Assembly: GCA_031580995.1 (NCBI GenBank)
Contig: JAVLCC010000014.1
Location: 1-24,844 of the forward strand
DNA from: CAJXVY01 sp031580995
GTDB lineage: Bacteria; Actinomycetota; Actinomycetes; Actinomycetales; Microbacteriaceae
Direction: 5' to 3'
Length of the DNA: 24,844 bases
Both the position numbers and the translations under genes were made by a program. Positions 8,377 through 14,665 of the stretch are shown here, piece by piece. Below the pieces are notes generated by a model. That model was given only the letters and a program-made list of their open reading frames with translations, was not told where the DNA came from and made no database searches. Numbering within the stretch: the stretch's first letter is position 1; each line of letters begins with the position of its first letter.

Positions 8377-10337
8377 GCATCCACCATGCTTTCTTTTTTG
8401 CTGTCCCTGCGCTTTTGCTCAGCACCAAAGGCAAGCGATGAGCGAATCAAGGGCTCTGTTAGCTCAAACGCATCAACTAGATCCAATGCGTAGGGCTTCA
8501 GCCTTGGAAGCAGTCTGTCATCGATGTAATCGGTGATGGCTTCTGCGCGGTGAGAGGTCAATCTTCCATTGATCATGAACCAGTCGATGTTTTTCTCCAA
8601 CAAGGTGAAGCCATAGAGATCTCTCAGCCAAGTAAGCACCTGACGGGTGTCATCGTGAGTGATGGTTTTCAGTGCTGAGGTGAATGCCTCCCACATAATC
8701 AACTCGGCATGAGCCTTCGCCACCTTGATCAAATCATTCTGGTGGCGATTGAATAGCTCAGCTTGTTTCTCTTTGTCTTTACCGGCCGCTTTCATCTTGT
8801 TGGCAATTCGGGCAACCTCGGTGTGGACTCGATCAACCAATAACTGGTGCTGGTGCTCTTCTTCTTTGACATATTCAACGCTTCTCGCAGTCGAACCAAA
8901 ATCAGTTATGTTCTGAGCGAGACCTCGAAGACCTCCACGGTGAATAGCTGACTCCCCAACCTGTTCTGCAACATATTGCGCAAGTGTTCCAAAATCAGGA
9001 GACTTGAAAGCGTTTGAATAATCAGTCAGCAATCTCTTGGCAACCAATTGCAACATCACGTTGTTGTCTCCCTCAAAAGTGACATAGACATCCAGATCTG
9101 CTCTGAGACCAGTCAATCGGTGCTCAGCTAGAAAGCCTTGACCTCCGCAAGCTTCACGTGCTTCTTGAATTGTTTCCTGAGCGTTCCAGGTTCCAAGCGC
9201 CTTGGCTGCAGCCGAGACTGTTTCCAAATCAGTTCGAGTCTCATCAGAGTCATTTGTTCCGTTGAACACCTCGTGGAATTTCTCTAAGAGTTCTTGGTGT
9301 AAAAAGATCTGTGCGTAGGTCTCTGCCAAACGAGGTAGCAGTCTTCTTTGGTGACGTTGATAATCAATCAGCCTGATTTCTTCGCCATCCACACCTGGGA
9401 ACTGCCTGCGCTCACTGGCATATCTCAAAGCAATTGTTAGAGCCAGCTTCTGAGCGTTGGTGACAGCACCGGTGAGGCTCACCCTTCCCTGAACCAAGGC
9501 ACCTAATTGAGTGAAGAATCTTCTACCCTTGGATTCAATGATTGAGCTGTATTCACCTTCTGGTGAAACATCGGCGTAGCGATTTAGAAGGTTCTCTCTT
9601 GGAATGCGGACATTGTCAAAGTGCAATCTTCCGTTGTCGATTCCGTTTAGTCCACCTTTTAGTCCATCATCTTCTCCGCCAACTCCTGGTAAAAACTTCT
9701 TACCTTTTCGGATGGGGACATAAAAGGCATGCACACCTTGGTTTTCACCATCTGCGATTAGCTGCGCAAAAACCACTGCTGCTTGACCGTGCTTGGCGGC
9801 ATTTCCCAGCCAGTCTTTCCAACTGTGACGATCTGGTGTGTGAATTACAAACTCTTGGGTTTCTGGATCATAGGTTGCAGTTGTTCCTAAGGATGCAACA
9901 TCGCTTCCATGCCCTGTCTCACTCATTGCAAATGCCCCGGGAACAGATAGATCCACTGCTCCTGGCAAGAACTTTTTGTGGTGGTATTCAGTTCCTAAAT
10001 ACAAAATTGCTGAACCGAATAGCCCCCACTGAACTCCGTATTTGATCTGCAAGGAGGGGTCAGCAAAGACTAGTTCTTCAAATGTTGACAGTGATGCTCC
10101 AGGGGAACCTGATCCGCCTATTTCCTTGGGGAACCCGTGCTGGGTGACACCTTTATCAACCAATAGCTGCAGGCTTTTCAAAACTCTTTCGCGATGCTCC
10201 TCGTAGGGCATGCCCTCGATTTTGTGGATATCGCTTTCTTCCATTACTTTTCGAACTTCTCTGCGGACATCAGCCCAGCGACCGAGAAGTCTTTCTCCCA
10301 GAAGTTCTAGATCTGGATTTAGCTGTTTGGTTTCCAA
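8373..10337 (-). CDS. Acyl-CoA oxidase/dehydrogenase flavoprotein (ACOX-like)
   Basis: This FAD enzyme introduces the first double bond of beta-oxidation. At about 654 residues it is much longer than ordinary acyl-CoA dehydrogenases (about 380-400) and matches the acyl-CoA oxidase layout: N-terminal alpha domain, FAMSETGHGSDVA (about 137-149) at the flavin site, WKDWLGNAAKHG, an arginine-rich segment LRYASERRQFPG, CGGQGF near 397-402, and a putative catalytic glutamate in FEGDNNVM (near 422). An extra C-terminal helical domain follows. A GTG at 10343 would extend the frame by two codons, but AGGAG (10347-10343) overlaps it. The TTG at 10337 lies 5 nt after that AGGAG and is the better start. 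Whether oxygen or an electron-transfer flavoprotein takes the electrons cannot be read from sequence. It is first in the beta-oxidation operon. Confidence 0.92.
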   Translation of the reverse strand: METKQLNPDLELLGERLLGRWADVRREVRKVMEESDIHKIEGMPYEEHRERVLKSLQLLVDKGVTQHGFPKEIGGSGSPGASLSTFEELVFADPSLQIKYGVQWGLFGSAILYLGTEYHHKKFLPGAVDLSVPGAFAMSETGHGSDVASLGTTATYDPETQEFVIHTPDRHSWKDWLGNAAKHGQAAVVFAQLIADGENQGVHAFYVPIRKGKKFLPGVGGEDDGLKGGLNGIDNGRLHFDNVRIPRENLLNRYADVSPEGEYSSIIESKGRRFFTQLGALVQGRVSLTGAVTNAQKLALTIALRYASERRQFPGVDGEEIRLIDYQRHQRRLLPRLAETYAQIFLHQELLEKFHEVFNGTNDSDETRTDLETVSAAAKALGTWNAQETIQEAREACGGQGFLAEHRLTGLRADLDVYVTFEGDNNVMLQLVAKRLLTDYSNAFKSPDFGTLAQYVAEQVGESAIHRGGLRGLAQNITDFGSTARSVEYVKEEEHQHQLLVDRVHTEVARIANKMKAAGKDKEKQAELFNRHQNDLIKVAKAHAELIMWEAFTSALKTITHDDTRQVLTWLRDLYGFTLLEKNIDWFMINGRLTSHRAEAITDYIDDRLLPRLKPYALDLVDAFELTEPLIRSSLAFGAEQKRRDSKKESMVDA

Positions 10338-10342
10338 CTTCA

Positions 10343-10348
10343 CTCCTT
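10343..10348 (-). promoter_or_regulatory. Ribosome binding site that decides the start of the ACOX-like gene
   Basis: AAGGAG on the minus strand ends inside the upstream GTG candidate start. It is spaced 5 nt (TGAAG) from the TTG at 10337-10335, which favours TTG initiation. Confidence 0.6.
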
Positions 10349-10391
10349 TATCAGCGTTGTTGTAAGAATAAATCGATGCTCCTTGCTATTT

Positions 10392-10464
10392 CTTGTGCTT
10401 TGTTTTTAGTCACAAGGGGCTATAAATACACTAAGGGTGATTTGTAGAAAAATACAAAGAATCA
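10392..10464. promoter_or_regulatory. Divergent promoter region with two inverted repeats (candidate operators)
   Basis: This lies in the 200-nt gap between the beta-oxidation operon (minus) and the DUF427 gene (plus). Repeat one is TTTGTA-GAAAAA-TACAAA (10441-10458); with one unpaired G it extends outward to TGA...TCA (10438-10464). Repeat two is CTTGTG (10392-10397), 13 bases, CACAAG (10411-10416). The region is AT-rich, but I could not fix a convincing -35/-10 pair for either direction. A fatty-acid-responsive repressor (TetR or FadR type) would be a natural binder; that is inference. Confidence 0.35.
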
Positions 10465-10538
10465 TCAGTTTGCTTTATGTTTCATCCAAGTTCACTTTTC
10501 TTGAAATAAAAGCAGTGCTGTTGTTTTTGAGTTAGTCA

Positions 10539-11015
10539 ATGACGAAATATGAAGTGGAATCGGTTTGGGACTACCCACGTCCTCCCAGAGTCGAACCAAG
10601 TGATGAAGAGATCGTGGTTGTTCACAACGGCGTTGAACTAATCAGGACCAATAGAAGTTTCAGGGTTTTAGAAACCTCTCACCCTCCCACCTATTACCTT
10701 CCTATCTCTGCGTTTAAAAAAGACGCCTTGATTGCAGTTGATGGAAACACTTTTTGTGAATTCAAAGGCAGAGCAGATTATTTTGACCTGGTTGTGAAAG
10801 ACACCAAGATTGAGAGATTCGCCTGGGAGTATCCAGAGCCAACAAAGAACTTTGTTGACCTTGTTGGTCACATAGCTTTCTATCCAGCAAGTGTTGACAA
10901 AGTCACAGTTGATGGAGAGCAGGTAATCCCGCAAGAGGGTGGTTTCTATGGTGGTTGGATCACCTCCAGAGTGAAAGGTCCATTCAAGGGAGCGCCGGGT
11001 ACTTGGGGATGGTAA
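10539..11015 (+). CDS. DUF427 domain protein
   Basis: This 158-residue soluble protein matches the DUF427 family. Visible family features are the strand pattern VVHNGVELIRTNRSFRVLET, the PPTYYLP segment, the FCEFKGRADYFDL block and AFYPASVDKVTVDG. The first 20 residues contain the typical VWDYPRPPRVEP. The biochemical role of this family is not established as far as I know, so I give none. No clear ribosome site precedes the ATG. Its last two codons overlap the start of the next gene (LON domain), so the two are very probably one transcript. Confidence 0.85.
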   Translation: MTKYEVESVWDYPRPPRVEPSDEEIVVVHNGVELIRTNRSFRVLETSHPPTYYLPISAFKKDALIAVDGNTFCEFKGRADYFDLVVKDTKIERFAWEYPEPTKNFVDLVGHIAFYPASVDKVTVDGEQVIPQEGGFYGGWITSRVKGPFKGAPGTWGW

Positions 11016-11632
11016 CGCCAATGTTTCCGCTGGGCACTGTGTTATTTCCACACATGCCACTGGATTTGCGGATATTTGAACAGCGATACCTAAAGCTTTT
11101 GGGGGATCTGTTAGAAGATGACACCGAACCAGAATTTGGTGTTGTTCTGATTGAGCGTGGCCAAGAAGTTGGTGGGGATGATCAAAGATTTACCTTTGGA
11201 ACGCTTGCAAGAATCAACCAGGTAAGTGCCAACGAACAGTTTTATTTCATTGAAACAGTTGGCACTCAAAGGTTTAGGGTTGACGCCTGGCAAGGAGAAG
11301 ACCCCTACCCGCAGGCTGCTATTGAACCACTTCCTGATCTGGAATGGGATGACAATCTCTATCCCTCAAGAGTTCATGTTGAAAAACAGGTAAGAAAATT
11401 ACTTAGTTTTGCAAGTGAGTTCACTGAACTTCGTTTTCCCCCAGACACTGAACTGAGTGAAGACCCGCTGGCTGCCGCTTGGCAGATGGCTTCAATGCTT
11501 CCAATGGGACAGCTGGACCAAATGGATTTATTGCAAAGTGAATCAGTTGAAGAGCTTTTGTCACAAACCTATGATTTGGCAGTTGCAGGAGAAGAGCAGC
11601 TGCAGCAGATGATTCAAAAAGACGAGGACTAA
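11009..11632 (+). CDS. LON peptidase substrate-binding (N-terminal) domain protein
   Basis: This is a stand-alone LON N-terminal domain of about 207 residues without ATPase or peptidase part. The opening MFPLGTVLFPHMPLDLRIFE is the family hallmark, followed by GVVLIERGQEVGG and a GTLARI strand. Helices form the C-terminal half, with acidic stretches. An in-frame ATG at 10955 would add 18 residues lying wholly inside the DUF427 gene, so I reject it. I choose 11009, which overlaps the DUF427 stop; 11021 is also possible. Such proteins are thought to bind peptides or act as adaptors, but the partner is unknown. Its TAA shares bases with the convergent enoyl-CoA hydratase stop. Confidence 0.87.
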   Translation: MVTPMFPLGTVLFPHMPLDLRIFEQRYLKLLGDLLEDDTEPEFGVVLIERGQEVGGDDQRFTFGTLARINQVSANEQFYFIETVGTQRFRVDAWQGEDPYPQAAIEPLPDLEWDDNLYPSRVHVEKQVRKLLSFASEFTELRFPPDTELSEDPLAAAWQMASMLPMGQLDQMDLLQSESVEELLSQTYDLAVAGEEQLQQMIQKDED

Positions 11633-12396
11633 TCCCCTTCAAATTTGGCGGGTTGTTTGTTGATAAAGGCCTCCATGCCCCTTTGAACATCTTGGGTCAT
11701 CATCAGGTTTTCAAGCCTCCGCATCAGCATCCGCTCCTCATCACCCTCGATTGAGTTTCTTGAGGATTCAAGTGTTTGCTGAACAGCCAATGGAGCTTGG
11801 GCTGCGATTTTTTCAGCAATTTCAATCGCTTTAGTCAAAGGATCATCACTGATTTCAGTCACAATGTTCATACTCTTCGCAGTTTCTGCGCTAAACAGTT
11901 CCCCTGTTAGTAAATACCTCATGGCATTGGTCCAACCAGCAGCTCTTGGCATACGGATTGTTCCGCCACCAAAGGGCAAGATTCCCCTTGATACCTCTAA
12001 TTGACCAAACACCGCATCCTTTGCTGCAACCACCACCTCGCTAGCTAATGCCAACTCTGTTCCCAAGGTGAAGCAGTTACCTTTGATAGCCATCACCACT
12101 GGCTTGCTGATTTGTTCAGTTGAGATGCCCCAGGGGTCTAAACCACCTTCGGGAACAAGAGTTAGTTTTCCAGTTGCCATTTTTGGTCCAACGTCATTTA
12201 GATCTAGCCCTGCTGTGAAGTGATCGCCGTGAGCGTGAACGACAACTGCCCTGACATTGTCATCCTCATGAGCTGCCCCATAAGCAAGTGATAGCTCACT
12301 GAGCATTTGCTCGTCTGCCGCGTTCATTTTCTCGGGCCGGTTTAGACCGATAAGTCTTAGCTGACCACGGTCTTCAATTGAAATTCTCTCGGGCAT
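11629..12396 (-). CDS. Enoyl-CoA hydratase/isomerase family protein
   Basis: This is a stand-alone crotonase of 255 residues. The oxyanion-hole segments are HFTAGLDLND (59-68) and KGNCFTLGTELALAS. The two acid residues expected for hydratases are present: E114 in GTELALAS and E134 in FGQLEVSRGILPFGGGT. Hydration of trans-2-enoyl-CoA is therefore plausible, although isomerase or degradation-specific roles cannot be excluded. AAGGAG precedes the ATG with good spacing. The gene is monocistronic: it converges on the LON-domain gene with a 4-nt stop overlap and diverges from the bicarbonate-transporter operon. Confidence 0.92.
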   Translation of the reverse strand: MPERISIEDRGQLRLIGLNRPEKMNAADEQMLSELSLAYGAAHEDDNVRAVVVHAHGDHFTAGLDLNDVGPKMATGKLTLVPEGGLDPWGISTEQISKPVVMAIKGNCFTLGTELALASEVVVAAKDAVFGQLEVSRGILPFGGGTIRMPRAAGWTNAMRYLLTGELFSAETAKSMNIVTEISDDPLTKAIEIAEKIAAQAPLAVQQTLESSRNSIEGDEERMLMRRLENLMMTQDVQRGMEAFINKQPAKFEGD

Positions 12397-12471
12397 TGCA
12401 TTCTCCTTTGAACATCCCCTAAGCTAACAGCTGTTGATAAACATGAAGTTAATTACAGGAAATAAAGTTCT

Positions 12472-12744
12472 ATGAATTGGACCTTTTTGACCAACCACGG
12501 TCATGTGCTAATTATCCTAAGCCGAAATCCTGGCATCAGGATAAGTGAATTGGCTGATGAGGTCGGTATTTCCGAGCGTCAGGTGAGCAACATCTTGAAA
12601 GACCTTTACGACAGTGGTTATGTCACAAAACAACGCGAGGGCAGAAGAAATCGCTATGCAATAAGCTCCGATGCCCCTTTGCGACACCAATCCAATCAAG
12701 ACCACACCGTGAGTGAACTAATAAAGATTTTGGGAGATAAATGA
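12472..12744 (+). CDS. Winged helix-turn-helix regulator of the bicarbonate-transporter operon
   Basis: This small protein of 90 residues is almost entirely a winged helix domain. It has NWTFLTNHGHVLIILSRNP (helix 1), ISELADEVGISERQVSNIL (helix-turn-helix) and the wing GYVTKQREGRRNRYAISSD. The tail PLRHQSN...TVSELIKILG looks like a short C-terminal helix. It resembles a MarR/ArsR-type family of about 90-120 residues with the same NWTFLTNH opening, which I recall as widespread in actinobacteria. There is no effector domain, so it may be a simple DNA-binding or metal- or partner-dependent regulator. Its TGA overlaps the sbtA-type ATG by 4 nt, which implies a dedicated regulator. AGGA lies 11 nt upstream of the ATG (weak). 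Confidence 0.87.
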   Translation: MNWTFLTNHGHVLIILSRNPGIRISELADEVGISERQVSNILKDLYDSGYVTKQREGRRNRYAISSDAPLRHQSNQDHTVSELIKILGDK

Positions 12745-13715
12745 ATATCTTGGAATTGGCGATTCAGAATCTGACCTCGCCACCGGTCTTGGCCTTTGCG
12801 CTTGGCTTACTGGCAACAGCCATCAAGGCGGATCTTCGCTTGCCAGAAGCTGTTTATCAGGGCTTGAGTTTTTATCTGTTGATTGGCATTGGTATCAAAG
12901 GTGGTGTTGCTCTGCGCGATGCGGAGTTTTCAGAAATTGCCCTGCCGATTGTTGGAACCATCGCCCTTGGAATGTTGATTCCGTTTTTGGCTTTTTCAAT
13001 CCTGGGTCCACTGACCAAGCTTCCAGCCTATGAACGAGGAGCACTTGCTGCCCACTACGGGTCGACGTCTTTGGTCACCTTCACCGCAGCGATTGTGTTT
13101 TTAGAAACAGCGCAGACTTTCGTTGAGGGCTACATGGCAACCCTGCTGGCTGTTCTGGAAATCCCAGGAATCATCGTTGGTTTGTTGTTGGCAAGCAAGG
13201 GGATGAGTCGAAGTGTGAACTTTAGGGAATCCCTTGTTGAAGTGCTAACAGGAAAAAGTATTGTGTTGCTAGCTGGTGGGTTATTGCTTGGTGCTGTCAC
13301 GGGTTCAGCTGGTTATAGCCAAGTGGAGCCATTTTTTGGTGGGCTTTTCACTGGAGTACTAACGCTGTTTTTATTGGAACTTGGTTTGATTGCTGGAAAG
13401 CGAATTGGCGATCTCAAAAAAGCTGGCATCAGGCTTGTTATCTTCGGTGTCGGCTTTCCTGTGATTGCAGCCACATTGGGAATCACAGTTGGATTACTAA
13501 CAGGACTAAGTGTTGGTGGGGCGACTGTGTTGGGTGTTCTAAGTGCTGCCTCGAGTTATATAGCAGCACCTGCTGCTGTGAGGCTTGCATTGCCTGAGGC
13601 ATCTCCAGGGATTTATTTGACTGCATCACTTGCAATCACCTTCCCCTTCAACTTGATTATTGGAATACCGTTGTATTCAGTGATTGCTGAGGCATTGGCA
13701 GGGATGGGGCTATGA
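12741..13715 (+). CDS. sbtA: Sodium-dependent bicarbonate transporter SbtA family
   Basis: This 324-residue membrane protein has about ten hydrophobic segments arranged as two inverted halves. It matches SbtA: GALAAHYGSTSLVTFTAA near residues 112-130 in half one, and SAASSYIAAPAAVRLALPEA around 270-290 with FPFNLIIGIPLY at the end of half two. In cyanobacteria the family couples bicarbonate import to the sodium gradient. This copy is shorter than the about 374 residues of Synechocystis SbtA, mainly in the loop between the halves. It sits between the winged-helix gene and the PII-like gene, overlapping each by 4 nt. In a heterotroph the bicarbonate would feed anaplerotic carboxylases or fatty-acid synthesis; this is inference. 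Confidence 0.92.
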   Translation: MNILELAIQNLTSPPVLAFALGLLATAIKADLRLPEAVYQGLSFYLLIGIGIKGGVALRDAEFSEIALPIVGTIALGMLIPFLAFSILGPLTKLPAYERGALAAHYGSTSLVTFTAAIVFLETAQTFVEGYMATLLAVLEIPGIIVGLLLASKGMSRSVNFRESLVEVLTGKSIVLLAGGLLLGAVTGSAGYSQVEPFFGGLFTGVLTLFLLELGLIAGKRIGDLKKAGIRLVIFGVGFPVIAATLGITVGLLTGLSVGGATVLGVLSAASSYIAAPAAVRLALPEASPGIYLTASLAITFPFNLIIGIPLYSVIAEALAGMGL

Positions 13716-14011
13716 GAAATATTGAGCGCAAACTAGTGACCATTGTCATTGAGCATGCCTTGGAATCAAGGCTTATTCGTGATCTGCATAAATTAGGTGT
13801 CAAAGGGCATACCGTCACTGCAGCCCAGGGAAGTGGTCCGCACGGAAGAAGAGCCGGTGAGATTGATGGTGGGAACGTGAAATTAGAGACAATTGTCTCC
13901 CCAGAGCTTCGTGAAAAGATCATCGACCACCTAGAGCAAAACTACCTGGATAAATACGCCTGCATTGTTTGGTCCAGTGATGTCACAGTGAGTCGAGAAC
14001 AGCACTTTTAG
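13712..14011 (+). CDS. sbtB: PII-like signalling protein SbtB
   Basis: This 99-residue protein has the PII fold pattern: strand KLVTIVIEHAL, helix LESRLIRDLHKLGV, T-loop region GSGPHGRRAGEIDGG (40-54), strand NVKLETIVS, helix PELREKIIDHLEQNY and strand YACIVWSSDVTV. In cyanobacteria the trimer binds adenine nucleotides including cAMP and regulates SbtA. The protein stops at EQHF, the place where cyanobacterial SbtB continues into a CGPEGC loop, so that redox-sensitive C-terminus is absent. The ATG overlaps the sbtA-type TGA by 4 nt, which strongly supports a functional pair. Confidence 0.9.
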   Translation: MRNIERKLVTIVIEHALESRLIRDLHKLGVKGHTVTAAQGSGPHGRRAGEIDGGNVKLETIVSPELREKIIDHLEQNYLDKYACIVWSSDVTVSREQHF

Positions 14012-14026
14012 TCCTAGGATTTAGCA

Positions 14027-14665
14027 GTGCTCGATTTTTCGGTGCTGGTGCCTTTCATCATTGCAAGCCTCGTAATTACCTTTACCCCGGGGCCCGATAT
14101 CTTCCTACTCATCCGCAACACTCTGCGCTCGGGAATGAAGATTGGTTTTATCACCATGGCTGGGATCTTCTCTGGTGTTGCCATCATTGCAGGGCTAATG
14201 ATCAGCGGTGTCGGGCTGATTGTTTCACAGAGTGAAACAGGGTTGATGATTCTGCAGATTGCAGGTGGTGGTTATCTTTTATACCTGGGGCTAGGAAGTG
14301 CTTGGCAGGCAAGAAGGCTTGTGAAATCTCTACCCAATTCAACTCAGGAACCGGAAGTCGCTAGGTCCAAAACAAGTCCATATCTGACTGGCCTGTTTAC
14401 TAACCTCACCAACCCCAAGGTCGTTGTTTTCTTTGTGGCGTTTTTTCCACAGTTTCTAGGAAACGCTGAATCAGTCACCTATCAGCTGATCTTTCTGACT
14501 GTGATCTTTGTGATTCTGGCAGCTGGATTCGAGGTTTTGATTGTCTTGGCTGCGGGACGAATGCGGGAACTGCTCAGCGCTAGAAAGTTCCAAATCGGCA
14601 TGGAGATAACCGTCTCGGTTGTGTTTATAGTCTTGGCGCTTAGTTTGCTGGTTGGTTCAGTCTAG
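14027..14665 (+). CDS. LysE/RhtB-family amino-acid exporter
   Basis: This 212-residue inner-membrane protein is probably an exporter of amino acids or derivatives. Family hallmarks are PFIIASLVITFTPGPDIFLL at the N-terminus, the GYLLYLGLGSAW segment near 80-95 and LTNPKVVVFFVAFFPQF (about 127-143). About five to six hydrophobic helices are visible. The start is GTG with AGGA 8 nt upstream. It begins 15 nt after the SbtB stop on the same strand, so co-transcription with the bicarbonate operon is likely, but a functional link is unproven. The stop shares bases with the convergent MFS gene. Confidence 0.92.
   Translation: MLDFSVLVPFIIASLVITFTPGPDIFLLIRNTLRSGMKIGFITMAGIFSGVAIIAGLMISGVGLIVSQSETGLMILQIAGGGYLLYLGLGSAWQARRLVKSLPNSTQEPEVARSKTSPYLTGLFTNLTNPKVVVFFVAFFPQFLGNAESVTYQLIFLTVIFVILAAGFEVLIVLAAGRMRELLSARKFQIGMEITVSVVFIVLALSLLVGSV

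Noticed and set aside
9542..10045. Plus-strand open frame of 167 codons inside the ACOX-like gene
   Set aside because: It lies wholly antisense to a well-supported flavoprotein gene. The product is rich in His/Leu/Arg with no recognisable motif, and no ribosome site precedes it.
10392..10416. CRP/GlxR-type site suggested by TGTG...CACA
   Set aside because: The spacer between the half sites is 13 nt, too long for the GlxR/CRP consensus, so only a generic inverted repeat is claimed.
10955..11008. Longer N-terminus for the LON-domain protein
   Set aside because: The extra 18 codons lie inside the DUF427 gene and the family normally begins right at the FPLGTVLFP motif.
10668..11060. Minus-strand frame of 130 codons opposite the DUF427 gene
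   Set aside because: A shadow of DUF427 and the LON-domain gene, with cysteine-rich unstructured translation and no homology pattern.
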